Shown here: positions 24,649 through 33,379 of the stretch, in pieces
Position numbering within the stretch: the stretch's first letter is position 1
How the letters are laid out: each line of letters begins with the position of its first letter
From: Roseomonas mucosa ATCC BAA-692
Lineage (GTDB): Bacteria > Pseudomonadota > Alphaproteobacteria > Acetobacterales > Acetobacteraceae
NCBI RefSeq assembly: GCF_000622225.1
Contig: NZ_KK211415.1
Location: 4,952 to 49,222 of the forward strand
Reading direction: 5' to 3'
Length of the DNA stretch: 44,271 nt
Notes under the pieces: generated by a model
Database searches by the model: none
The model's input: the letters and a program-made list of their open reading frames with translations, nothing else
What the model was told of the DNA's origin: nothing
Translations under genes and position numbers: made by a program

Positions 24649-25488
24649 TTGACAACCCTCCAGGCCATTCTGATCGCGATCCTGCAAGGCGCGACGGAGT
24701 TGTTTCCCGTCAGCAGCCTCGGCCATGCCGTCCTTCTCCCGGCCCTGCTGCGCTGGAACCTGGACCAGCGCGCGCCGGAATTCCTGCCCTTCCTGGTCAT
24801 GCTGCATGTCGGCACCGCCCTGGCGCTGCTGCTCTACTTCTGGCGCGACTGGCTGGCCCTGATCCGGGGCGTGCTGGGGGCGGGACAGGCTGGCAAGGTC
24901 CGGGAGAACCGGCGCCTGCTCCTGCTCATCGTCATCGCGACCATTCCCGCGGTGATCGTCGGCTTCGTGCTGGAGCATTCGCTGCGGGGCCTGTTCGGCT
25001 CCCCCGTGGCAGCCGCGGCCTTTCTCGCGGCCAACGGGCTGCTGCTGCTGTTCGGCGAAAGGCTGCGCGGGCGCGCCACCGCGCCGCGCTCCATGTCCTC
25101 GCTCACGCCAATGGACGCCCTGGTGGTGGGGATCTGGCAATGCGGAGCCCTGATCCCCGGCATCTCGCGCAGTGGCGCCACCATCGTCGGCGGCCTGCTG
25201 CGCGGTGTCGGGCACGAGGGCGCCGCGCGGTTCAGCTTCCTGATCGCCACGCCCATCATCCTGGGCGCGACCGTGCTGGAGGTGCCGAAGCTGCTGCATG
25301 CGGCCATCCCGCCCGGCACCTTCGGCCTCTCGGTCCTGGCCGCTGCCGTCGCGGGGGTCACCGCCTGGCTCAGCACTGCCTTCCTGATGCGCTACTTCCG
25401 CGAGCACGAGGCCTGGGCCCTGAACCCCTTTGCCTACTACTGCCTGCTCGCGGGGCTGGGCAGCCTGGCCTGGCTGCTCCTCGCCTGA
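24649..25488 (+). CDS. uppP: Undecaprenyl-diphosphatase UppP
   Basis: A 279-residue integral membrane phosphatase of the UppP/BacA family, which converts undecaprenyl diphosphate to the monophosphate so the lipid carrier can be reused for peptidoglycan and other envelope polymers; it also confers bacitracin tolerance. Signature one, LQGATELFPVSSLGHAVLL, contains Glu17 and the conserved serines. Signature two is IPGISRSGATIVGGLLRGV with the catalytic arginine region. About eight helices are evident. The start is a TTG at 24649 preceded by AGGAGC; the in-frame ATG far upstream would add 60 Pro-rich residues unlike any UppP. The gene is monocistronic, ending at a bidirectional stem-loop facing the sigma-54-linked DegT gene. 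Confidence 0.93.
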   Translation: MTTLQAILIAILQGATELFPVSSLGHAVLLPALLRWNLDQRAPEFLPFLVMLHVGTALALLLYFWRDWLALIRGVLGAGQAGKVRENRRLLLLIVIATIPAVIVGFVLEHSLRGLFGSPVAAAAFLAANGLLLLFGERLRGRATAPRSMSSLTPMDALVVGIWQCGALIPGISRSGATIVGGLLRGVGHEGAARFSFLIATPIILGATVLEVPKLLHAAIPPGTFGLSVLAAAVAGVTAWLSTAFLMRYFREHEAWALNPFAYYCLLAGLGSLAWLLLA

Positions 25489-25534
25489 ACGGCAGCCTGG
25501 AAGCGGCGTGCGGAACGTCCGCCGGGGCGCGTCA

Positions 25535-25560
25535 CCCCTGGCCTCCTCCGGTGCCAGGGG
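25535..25560. terminator. Bidirectional stem-loop between uppP and the DegT aminotransferase gene
   Basis: CCCCTGGC at 25535-25542 pairs perfectly with GCCAGGGG at 25553-25560 around a 10-base loop. It lies midway between the convergent ends of uppP (+) and the DegT-type gene (-), the expected place for a shared terminator. No poly-T tract is obvious. Confidence 0.55.
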
Positions 25561-25611
25561 CAAGGTGGCTGTCGCGCGGCCCCATGGCGAAATCCGGGAC
25601 GGCTTCGCGAG

Positions 25612-26850
25612 TCAGGCGGAACCCGCGCCGCCCCGCAGCACCGAGAGGATCCGCTCCTGCTCCTCCGGTCGCAGGAAGAGGCTGTTGCCGATGCTGAGGC
25701 TACGCGCCGCGAAGTCGCGCGCCCGCGGGCAGGGGCGATCCGGGACGATGCCGCCGAGATAGGCATAGTCCGGCAGGGCGCGCGCGAAGAGCCGGCTGAC
25801 GCCCAGCCCCTCCCTCCAGAGCCGGGCCAGCGCGGCCTCGGCATCCCGGGCGCGGTCGAACACCAGCACCAGGACGGGCCAGGTGCCCCGCTCCCCCGGG
25901 CGGTCCCCGAGCACCCGCAGGCCGGAACATGGGACGAGGCGAGCGGCGAAGCCCTGCGCCTGCCGCCGGGTCGCTTCCAGGAAGTCAGGCAGGCGCGCCA
26001 GGGCACGGCGCCCCACCGCCTGCCGCCAGGAGCCCACGCGGTGCAGCGGCACGTCGAGTGGAAAGCGGTCGCCAAGCGCGGCTTCCGTGTCGCCGGCACA
26101 CAGGGCGCGGCGCAGGCCACGGCCATAGGCCATGGTCAGGCCCAGCGGGTTGTAGAGCAGCCCGTAGCCGAGCAGTTCCAGGCTGCGCCGTGCCTCCATC
26201 CACCGGTCGGGGCGCAGCATGGCGGCGGCGCTGTCCCGCAGCCCCTGGCGCAGGATCGGATCGCGGCTGACCAGCACGCCGCCCTCATAGAGCGTCAGGC
26301 CCTTGCCGACCGCCAGGCTGAAGAAGCCGATATGCCCTCGCAGACCGACCGGCACGCCCCCTGCCCGCGCTCCCAGCGCCTGGGCCGCATCCTCGATCAC
26401 CCAGGCGCCGCATCCCTCGGCCAGGGCCAGCACAGCGTCCAGCGCGGCCACCCGGCCGGCGAGATGGGTGGGCAGCACCGCCAGCAGCCTTTCGTCGCAG
26501 AGCGGCGCGAGGCTGTCCGGGTCCAGCTCCGCCGTGCCGGGGAGCGTGTCGCAGGGGCAGACCTCCAGACCCAGCGCATGGATGGCGATGGCCACCAGCG
26601 GGCAGGTGAAGCCCGGCACCGCCACGCGCCGCCGGCTGCTCCGCGCCATCAGGCTGCGTAGCGCCACCATCAGCGCCGCGGTGCCGGAACAGGTGAGCAA
26701 CACCTCCTCCAGGCCAAGGAAATCCGCCAGCGCCGCTTCCATCCCTCCCGCACCGCCGCCCGGGCGCAGGTCGCGCCAGAGCAGCGGCAGACCCGCGGTC
26801 GGAGGCAGTTCGCGCCAGGGGGAACGCGGCGGAAGCCGGGAAGGAGCCAT
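25612..26850 (-). CDS. DegT/DnrJ/EryC1/StrS-family PLP aminotransferase
   Basis: A 412-residue protein with the DegT aminotransferase fold, a family that mostly aminates keto-sugar nucleotides. The phosphate-binding start reads LTCSGTAALMVALRSLM; VAVPGFTCPLVAIAIHALGL is the usual second motif. VIEDAAQALGARAGG holds the cofactor-stacking Asp, and GFFSLAVGKGLTLYEGGVLV holds the Schiff-base candidate Lys183. The middle and C-terminus diverge from typical sugar aminotransferases. It is the last gene of the leftward set (GSAM-like aminotransferase, two small membrane proteins, DegT), beginning 11 bp after the preceding stop with only a weak ribosome site, so it may depend on translational coupling. 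Its substrate is unknown; an amino group on a sugar or a lipid-linked intermediate is an inference. Confidence 0.85.
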   Translation of the reverse strand: MAPSRLPPRSPWRELPPTAGLPLLWRDLRPGGGAGGMEAALADFLGLEEVLLTCSGTAALMVALRSLMARSSRRRVAVPGFTCPLVAIAIHALGLEVCPCDTLPGTAELDPDSLAPLCDERLLAVLPTHLAGRVAALDAVLALAEGCGAWVIEDAAQALGARAGGVPVGLRGHIGFFSLAVGKGLTLYEGGVLVSRDPILRQGLRDSAAAMLRPDRWMEARRSLELLGYGLLYNPLGLTMAYGRGLRRALCAGDTEAALGDRFPLDVPLHRVGSWRQAVGRRALARLPDFLEATRRQAQGFAARLVPCSGLRVLGDRPGERGTWPVLVLVFDRARDAEAALARLWREGLGVSRLFARALPDYAYLGGIVPDRPCPRARDFAARSLSIGNSLFLRPEEQERILSVLRGGAGSA

Positions 26851-26861
26851 GGCGGTGGGAA

Positions 26862-27326
26862 TCAACCCGGCACGGCGCCGGGCGACGGGGCTGTCGATGG
26901 CATCCCGTTCCGATGCGGCCCCGGCCCGGCGTGGGTGCCCGCCGCCCCGGCCTCCGGTTCGTCCGTCTCGCTCAGGGCCAGGCAGACGATCCCGGCCAGG
27001 ATCGCCGTGCCGCCCAGGATCTGCGCCCAGCCCAGGTGCTCGCCGAAAAGCGGCACGGCGAGCACCATCACCACCAGCACCTCCAGATGCGAGGCGGCGA
27101 AGGCGGGGCCGATCGGCGCGTGCCGGAGCAGGGCCATCCAGGTGAAGAAGGCGCCGAGATAGCCGCACAGCGCGACATAGACCCAGGGCTGCGCCAGGAC
27201 CCGGCCCAGCCAGGCGAGGTCGGCCGTGACCGGCAGCGCGCCCATGGCGGCATACTTGAAGCTGATCTGCGCCAGCGCGTCGAAGGAAAGCAGCAGCAGG
27301 AAGCCCAGCAGGTAGAAGCGCCGCAT
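26862..27326 (-). CDS. Four-helix SMR/EamA-type membrane protein (second of a pair)
   Basis: A 154-residue inner-membrane protein: MRRFYLLGFLLLLSFDALAQ begins helix one, and LGAFFTWMALLRHAPIGPAF, then HLEVLVVMVLAVPLFGEHLG and GGTAILAGIVCLAL, give four helices followed by a Pro/Gly-rich tail of about 25 residues. The size and FFTWMALLRHAPIGPAFAAS region resemble half-EamA proteins and ArnE/ArnF-type heterodimeric flippase subunits. Its ATG overlaps the TGA of the preceding small membrane protein gene by one base, so the two are translated together and likely form a heterodimer. In this locus a role in moving a product or lipid-linked precursor across the inner membrane is plausible but inferred. 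Confidence 0.75.
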   Translation of the reverse strand: MRRFYLLGFLLLLSFDALAQISFKYAAMGALPVTADLAWLGRVLAQPWVYVALCGYLGAFFTWMALLRHAPIGPAFAASHLEVLVVMVLAVPLFGEHLGWAQILGGTAILAGIVCLALSETDEPEAGAAGTHAGPGPHRNGMPSTAPSPGAVPG

Positions 27327-27676
27327 CAGCCGATTCCCACCACCGCCACCCCAAAGGCGACGAGCAGGATGCCCGCCACCCGCAGCCGGGTCAGAGCCTC
27401 GCCGAACAGGAAGCGCCCGGCGATCATGATGGCGATGATGTTCACCGAGCCCAGCAGCACGCCGTCCGACAGCGGCACCAGGGACAGGAAGGCCAGCCAG
27501 ACCACGAACTCGGCCACATAGCAGCCGAGGCCGAGCCACAGCCAGGGCCGCGCCGCCATCGCCCGCCAGCGTGCCATGCCGTCGCCGCCGGTGCGGGCGG
27601 CCGCCTTGAAGGCCAGTTGCCCGCCGGTGTCGAGCAGGATGTTGAGCATCCAGAAGGTGAGGATCATCGCGGACAT
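27326..27676 (-). CDS. Four-helix SMR/EamA-type membrane protein (first of a pair)
   Basis: A 116-residue protein with four predicted helices: MILTFWMLNILLDTGGQLAF, PWLWLGLGCYVAEFVVWLAF, VPLSDGVLLGSVNIIAIMIA and LRVAGILLVAFGVAVVGIG. The pattern GQLAFKAAARTG with a following WLxxGxxCYxxEFVVW segment and LSLVPLSDGVLLGSVN is that of SMR-like EamA half-transporters such as ArnE/ArnF. The ATG at 27676 has GGAG at ideal spacing; an ATG 11 codons earlier is less likely. It begins 83 bp after the GSAM-like aminotransferase stop and overlaps the second member by one base. Confidence 0.78.
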   Translation of the reverse strand: MSAMILTFWMLNILLDTGGQLAFKAAARTGGDGMARWRAMAARPWLWLGLGCYVAEFVVWLAFLSLVPLSDGVLLGSVNIIAIMIAGRFLFGEALTRLRVAGILLVAFGVAVVGIG

Positions 27677-27759
27677 GGGGAACTCCGTGCCGGCTGCGCG
27701 GCGCGCCATGCCAGGGGCGGCGGTGCGCCGCCCCAGGCGTCACAGGAAGCGGGCAGCGC

Positions 27760-29103
<1,344 letters not shown>

Positions 29104-29197
29104 GATGTCTCGTGTCTCAGCGGATACCGATCTGCCGCGCCCCCCGGGTCGCCGCGCCATCGGGGTACGGGACCGGCAGGCCGGGTGGGCAGGCCAT

Positions 29198-29213
29198 TGC
29201 AGGTGCCGTTCCA
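29198..29213 (-). promoter_or_regulatory. Candidate sigma-54 promoter, leftward
   Basis: Read on the minus strand the sequence is TGGAACGGCACCTGCA. The GG of the -24 element and the GC of the -12 element are separated by exactly 10 bases, and the A ends the -12 box as in TTGCA. It has two mismatches to TGGCAC-N5-TTGCA. Expected start of transcription is about 29187, some 84 bases before the GSAM-like gene. Confidence 0.5.
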
Positions 29214-29252
29214 GCCGTGATGGCAGACGGGAGAGAATGAGGGATCACGAAA

Positions 29253-29265
29253 CAATGAGTTGATT
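29253..29265 (-). promoter_or_regulatory. IHF consensus match
   Basis: The minus strand reads AATCAACTCATTG, a full match to WATCAA-N4-TTR. It lies between the palindrome and the leftward sigma-54-like promoter, where IHF bending usually brings a bound NtrC-type activator to the polymerase. Confidence 0.45.
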
Positions 29266-29353
29266 CGGCGGGATTTTATGGGTGGCATGGCGATATCCCG
29301 GCTTGGCAGGCAGGCTCGGCTGACCAGATGCCGGGCCCCGCATTCCGGGGATG

Positions 29354-29370
29354 GCTACAAGATTTGTAGC
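29354..29370. promoter_or_regulatory. Perfect palindrome, candidate activator binding site
   Basis: GCTACAA-GAT-TTGTAGC has two perfect 7-base arms around a 3-base centre. It is about 110 bp before the expected rightward start and 175 bp before the leftward start, within the usual range of enhancer sites for NtrC-type activators. The likely ligand is the sigma-54 activator encoded at 35169. Confidence 0.55.
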
Positions 29371-29446
29371 TCCGGAACCGCTCGTCCGGGGGCCTCTGTC
29401 GTCGGTTTCCCCAGGCTGGAGGCTGTTTTCCCCTTCAGGCACCCGA

Positions 29447-29462
29447 TGGCACGCGCCTTGCG
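29447..29462 (+). promoter_or_regulatory. Sigma-54 promoter, rightward
   Basis: TGGCACGCGCCTTGCG matches TGGCACG-N4-TTGC exactly, with 10 bases between the GG and GC doublets. Transcription would start near 29473, about 26 bases before the GTG of the HAD gene. A match this exact, in an operon ending with a sigma-54 activator, is strong evidence. Confidence 0.72.
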
Positions 29463-29498
29463 CTAGCGACACCACCCGCCCTTGATGAGGCCAGCACG

Positions 29499-30227
29499 GT
29501 GTCCGCAGAGTTCCAGGTCTATATCGACTTCGACGGCACGATCTCCCTCCAGGATACGACCGACCTCCTGCTGGAACGCTTCGCCGACCCGGCCTGGCTG
29601 GATGTCGAGGCCGAATGGCTGCGCGGCGCGATCGGCTCGCGCGAATGCCTGCGCCGGCAGGTGGAGCTGCTGCGCCTGACGCCGGAAGCTTTGGACGGCT
29701 TCATCGCCTCGGTGCGGATCGATCCCGGCGTGCCGGCTTTCATGGCCTTCTGCCGGGCGCGGGGCCTGCCGGTGATGGTCCTCTCCGACGGGCTGGACCG
29801 CGTGGTGTCTGGCGTGCTGCGCCAGGCCGGGCTGGGCGAGCTGCCGGTGCTGGCCAACCGGCTGGAGCGGGTGGGCGCGGAACACTGGGCGTTGCGCTTT
29901 CCCCATGCCCGCGCCGAATGCCGGGCTGCATCCGGCCATTGCAAATGCGCCCGCCTTACCGGCCCGGCCGGCCTGCCGGGACTGCTCATCGGCGATGGGC
30001 GTTCCGATTTTTGCGCCGCGGGCGAGGCCGGGTTCGTCTTTGCCAAGAGCCGCCTGATCGCCCATTGCGAGGCCGAGGGCATTGCGCACCAGCCCTTCCG
30101 CGACTTCGCCGAGCTGCTTCCGCGCTTCCTGGCCTGGCTGGAGAGCCGCCCGCACCGTGCTCCGAATGCCCCGCTGGCTGTCCCCGTGAAGGGCCCGCAC
30201 GGCTGGCGGGAGCGCAGCCTTGCCTGA
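29499..30227 (+). CDS. HAD-superfamily phosphatase (MtnX/SerB-like, subfamily IB)
   Basis: A 242-residue haloacid-dehalogenase-type phosphatase. Motif I is VYIDFDGTISLQDT with nucleophile Asp10 and acid/base Asp12; motif II is MVLSDGLDR with its serine; motif III/IV appears as LLIGDGRSDFCAAGEA. The cap arrangement and GTI-x2-QDTTDLLLERFA are like MtnX and phosphoserine phosphatases. It should remove a phosphate from a small metabolite. Translation starts at GTG 29499 with GAGG upstream, directly behind the sigma-54 promoter. It opens the rightward operon, and its 3' end overlaps the arginase-like gene by eight bases. The last ~30 residues (KGPHGWRER region) are not part of the family core. 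Confidence 0.85.
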   Translation: MSAEFQVYIDFDGTISLQDTTDLLLERFADPAWLDVEAEWLRGAIGSRECLRRQVELLRLTPEALDGFIASVRIDPGVPAFMAFCRARGLPVMVLSDGLDRVVSGVLRQAGLGELPVLANRLERVGAEHWALRFPHARAECRAASGHCKCARLTGPAGLPGLLIGDGRSDFCAAGEAGFVFAKSRLIAHCEAEGIAHQPFRDFAELLPRFLAWLESRPHRAPNAPLAVPVKGPHGWRERSLA

Positions 30228-31266
30228 GACCCTGTCGATCGGGCCTGGCCGCGCCTGTTCCGGGACAGAGGCGGCACGCCCGCCCGTGCTTGTGCTGGAT
30301 CTGGATGCCTCCCTGACGAGCCAGCCCGGCCTCGCCGGGCTGCTGCGCGACGGGCGCGCGATCCACATCGGGGCGCGTGACCTGGCACCCCGGCTGCGCA
30401 TCGTCGCCGCCCGCCGGCCGCTGGCCCGGCTGCGGGAAAGGCTGCGCGAGGCGGCGGGGGCGGAGAACGTCCCCGGCACCATCGCCTTCTACGGCTCCGG
30501 CGACTTCCATCACCTCGCCACGCTCTTCCTCGCCCGGCTGCGCGAGAAGGTGACGCTGCTGCATTTCGACAACCACCCGGACTGGGTGCGCTTCCCGGCC
30601 ACGGTGAACTGCGGCGCCTGGATCAACCGGGCGCTGGAACTGCCGCAGGTGGCACAGGTGGTGACCATCGGTCCGGCCGGGGAGGACCTGGTCCGGCCGC
30701 AATGGAAGGGTGCCAATCTCCGCGCCCTGCGCGAAGGGCGGCTGGAGGTGCATGCCTGGCGCGGCACGGAAAGCCGCTACTGGGGACGCCCCTTCGAGGC
30801 GCCGGGCTGCCGCGCTGGCGGTGGCCGCATCGCCTGGGATTCCCTGGCCGATGCCTCCTGGGACGGCTTCCTGGAAGCGCTGGATGCGCGGCTGCCCGGC
30901 CGCCCGCTCTGGTTTTCACTGGACAAGGACGTGCTCGGCCCCAACGAGGCGCTGACCAACTGGGAACAGGGCGGCATGGCGCTGTCGGCGATCCTGGGCG
31001 CGGTGCAGCGGCTCGGCCGCCGGCGCGGCATCCTGGGGATGGATGTCTGCGGCGACTACTCGCCGCCGCGCTTCCGCGACCCGTTCCGCTGGCTGCTGTC
31101 CGCCACCGACCGGGCCACCGTGCCGGAGCCTTCCGCGGCCGCGCTTGCCGTCAACGACCGCAGCAACCGCCGTATCCTGGAGGGCTTCGGCGCCCTGCCG
31201 GGAACGGCCCCTCCCCTCCCCCTTCCTTCCGAACGGCTCCTTGCCGCCCAAGGCCCTTCCGCATGA
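30220..31266 (+). CDS. Arginase/agmatinase-fold (ureohydrolase family) protein
   Basis: A 348-residue protein with the metal-binding motifs of the ureohydrolase family, in atypical wording. GSGDFHHL (~92-99) stands where arginases have GGDHS; HFDNHPDW has the D-x-H-x-D pattern (Asp117, His119, Asp121); SLDKDVL has D-x-D (Asp235, Asp237). Ureohydrolases use two Mn2+ ions to hydrolyse guanidino compounds, and the fold also includes amidohydrolases such as formiminoglutamase and histone-deacetylase-like enzymes. The large changes around the metal site and extra segments suggest a substrate other than arginine. Start is TTG 30220 with GGGAG at good distance, inside the end of the HAD gene. It overlaps the next gene by ATGA, so the operon is tightly coupled. 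Confidence 0.75.
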   Translation: MPETLSIGPGRACSGTEAARPPVLVLDLDASLTSQPGLAGLLRDGRAIHIGARDLAPRLRIVAARRPLARLRERLREAAGAENVPGTIAFYGSGDFHHLATLFLARLREKVTLLHFDNHPDWVRFPATVNCGAWINRALELPQVAQVVTIGPAGEDLVRPQWKGANLRALREGRLEVHAWRGTESRYWGRPFEAPGCRAGGGRIAWDSLADASWDGFLEALDARLPGRPLWFSLDKDVLGPNEALTNWEQGGMALSAILGAVQRLGRRRGILGMDVCGDYSPPRFRDPFRWLLSATDRATVPEPSAAALAVNDRSNRRILEGFGALPGTAPPLPLPSERLLAAQGPSA

Positions 31267-32141
31267 TCGTCGACCGCAGTTGCTTCCTCCGGGGCCGGAC
31301 CAGGACCGGCGTGCTGCTGATCCATGGGCTGGGCGGAACCCCGGCCGAGATGGCCCATCTCGGCCGGAGCCTCTACGGGACCGGTGCCCATGTGCTCTGC
31401 TGCCAGCTTGCCGGCCATTGCGGTACGGAGGAGCAACTGGCCAGGACCGGCTGGCGCGACTGGTACGACAGCGTCGAGGCCGCGCTGACCCGGTTGCGCG
31501 AAAGCTGCGACACGGTGATTGTCGGCGGCCTGTCCATGGGGGCCGTGCTGGCTGCCCGGCTGGCACGCGAGGAGCCGGAACGGGTCCAGGGGCTGGTCCT
31601 GCTGGCCCCGACCCTCCGCTACGACGGCTGGGCGATGCCGCGCTTCAGCTTCCTCCTGCGCGGGCTGGTGCATCTGCCCTTCGGCCGCCGCTATCGCTTC
31701 CGGGAGCAGGAGCCCTTCGGCATCAAGGACCCCCGCATCCGTCGCTGGGTCCAGAAGTCCCTGAACACGCCGGGCAACCTCGATGCCGGACTGGAGGCGA
31801 CGCCGGCCCTGGCGATCCGGGAGATGTGGCGGCTGGTCGCGGACATGCGCGGCACCCTGCCGGAGATCCGCCAGGACACGCTGCTGATCCATGCGCGCGA
31901 GGACGACGTGGCGAGCCTTCGCAACGCCTTCCACTTCCAGCGCCATCTCGGCGGCCGGGTGGAGACGCTGGTACTGGAGGACAGCTACCACATCATCACG
32001 GTGGACCGGCAGCGCCAGATCGTGAACCGGCGCGTGGCCGATTTCGTCCGTCAGGCCGGTGGGTGGGAACTCGCCCCGCTTGCCGCGAAGCCGGAGGTGG
32101 TCTCGGACAATGATGCGGCCCATCTGTGCGATGCTGTCTGA
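31263..32141 (+). CDS. Est30-like alpha/beta-hydrolase (serine carboxylesterase/S33-type)
   Basis: A 292-residue alpha/beta-hydrolase. The early GVLLIHGLGGTPAEM holds the oxyanion HG motif; the nucleophile is Ser91 in VGGLSMGAVLAARLA. The acid is in LLIHAREDDVAS, and the histidine in VLEDSYHIITVDRQ. The GLSMG elbow plus D-S-x-H-I-I-T near the C-terminus match the Est30/monoacylglycerol lipase-like carboxylesterases, which act on acyl esters and fatty-acid-like substrates. In this operon it could release or transfer an acyl group; unproven. It overlaps its neighbours at both ends (ATGA before, about 32 bases after), typical of one transcript. Confidence 0.87.
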   Translation: MIVDRSCFLRGRTRTGVLLIHGLGGTPAEMAHLGRSLYGTGAHVLCCQLAGHCGTEEQLARTGWRDWYDSVEAALTRLRESCDTVIVGGLSMGAVLAARLAREEPERVQGLVLLAPTLRYDGWAMPRFSFLLRGLVHLPFGRRYRFREQEPFGIKDPRIRRWVQKSLNTPGNLDAGLEATPALAIREMWRLVADMRGTLPEIRQDTLLIHAREDDVASLRNAFHFQRHLGGRVETLVLEDSYHIITVDRQRQIVNRRVADFVRQAGGWELAPLAAKPEVVSDNDAAHLCDAV

Positions 32142-33348
32142 GGGGGGCCTGCTGCCCGGTTCCGAGGGGTTCGGCCATGACCCGGGCGCCGGTCTGCGGG
32201 CCAGAATCCTGCCCGGCATCCATGCCCTGCCGCGCGAGGCCTGGGAGTCCTGCCTGCCCGGCGAGGCGGAGAGCTGGGCCTACCATGCCGCCTGCGAGGC
32301 CGGGGCGTCGCCGGAGTTGCGGATCGGCGCGGCGGCTGTCCATGACGGACAGGGGCTGGTGGCGGCCGTACCGCTGTTCCGCATGTCCTACCGCCTCGAT
32401 ACCCCATTGCAGGAAGGCTCCGGGCGGCTGGGGCGCGGCCTGGCCCGGCTGCTCCGCCCCGTGGCGCAGCTCAGGCTGCTCGCGGCCGGCTCCCCCTTCA
32501 CCGAGCGCTGCCACCTCGCCCTGCGACCCGGGCTGACGGCGGAAGGGCAGGCCGCGGCGCTGCGGGCCCTGCTCGGGGCGCTGGAGGGGGAGGCCCGCGC
32601 GGCGCGCGCACCGCTCCTGGCCTTCAAGGACCTGGATGCCGGGGATGCCGCGCGGCTGGCGCCGGTGCTGGAGCCCGCCGGGTTCCAGCGCATCGCCAGC
32701 CTGCCGGTCGCCGTGCTGGATCTGGGCACAGGAGCGGGCGGGATGGAGGCCTATCTCGCCTCCCTGTCCGCTGGCACGCGCAAGGACCTGCGGCGGAAGC
32801 TGCGCAGCGCCGGGGCCGTGCGCATCGAGCACAGGGAGCATCCAGGGGAACTCGCCGCAGCGATCGAGGCACTCTACGAATCCACCCGGCGGCAGAGCGG
32901 CGTGCATTACGGGCCCTTCGAGGAACTCCCCCGGGACTATTTCCGCGCCGTGGCCGAGGCCCTGCCGGGCCGGGCACGCTTCGTGCTCTACTGGGTGGGC
33001 GGGGAGCTGGCGGCTTTCAACCTGCTGCTGCTGGAAAGGGACCGCGTCATCGACAAATTCCTGGGCATGGCCTACCCCCTGGCACGGCAGCATAATCTCT
33101 ATGCCGTGAGCTGGGCGGAGAATGTCCGCTTCGCCCTGGAAACGGGACGCCATCTGCTGCAATCCGGCCAGACCGCCTATGCCTCCAAGTTGCGTTTCGG
33201 AAGCCGTCTGGAGCCCTCCGCCATCTTCGCCCGACACCGTAATCCCGTACTGAACCGTGCGCTCCGCCTCGCCGCACCCTATCTGGCCTTCGACCGCTGG
33301 GACCCTGATCTACGCGATCAGGGCGCGCGTTCCGCTGTCCGGGGGTGA
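32110..33348 (+). CDS. FemAB/CelD-type GNAT acyltransferase-like protein
   Basis: A 412-residue protein with a tandem GNAT-fold layout as in FemAB/CelD-like proteins. The C-terminal half shows SAGTRKDLRRKLRSAGAV (the K-D-x-RR-x-x-R block), YESTRRQSGVHYG and FVLYWVGGELAAFNLLLLE, then SWAENVRFALETGRHLLQSG, all typical of the family. Members transfer aminoacyl groups from tRNA, or acyl/acetyl groups, to envelope polymers or polysaccharide precursors. The N-terminal part (~1-180) is less conserved. I start at 32110 because of GGAGG at 32093; ATG 32131 is an alternative. The next gene's start lies about 31 bp after the stop. Confidence 0.75.
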   Translation: MMRPICAMLSEGGLLPGSEGFGHDPGAGLRARILPGIHALPREAWESCLPGEAESWAYHAACEAGASPELRIGAAAVHDGQGLVAAVPLFRMSYRLDTPLQEGSGRLGRGLARLLRPVAQLRLLAAGSPFTERCHLALRPGLTAEGQAAALRALLGALEGEARAARAPLLAFKDLDAGDAARLAPVLEPAGFQRIASLPVAVLDLGTGAGGMEAYLASLSAGTRKDLRRKLRSAGAVRIEHREHPGELAAAIEALYESTRRQSGVHYGPFEELPRDYFRAVAEALPGRARFVLYWVGGELAAFNLLLLERDRVIDKFLGMAYPLARQHNLYAVSWAENVRFALETGRHLLQSGQTAYASKLRFGSRLEPSAIFARHRNPVLNRALRLAAPYLAFDRWDPDLRDQGARSAVRG

Positions 33349-33379
33349 TGCCGGGACGGTGCGGAAACCCGCCGACGCG

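Larger units (their letters stand above)
29104..29498. promoter_or_regulatory. Bidirectional sigma-54 control region
   Basis: The 395-bp gap between the divergent gene sets contains, from left to right, a leftward sigma-54-like promoter, an IHF consensus match, a perfect 17-bp palindrome and a rightward sigma-54 promoter (each listed separately). This arrangement is typical of regions activated by NtrC-type proteins, and the rightward operon itself encodes such a protein. The central part is visibly richer in A+T than the coding DNA on either side. Confidence 0.65.
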
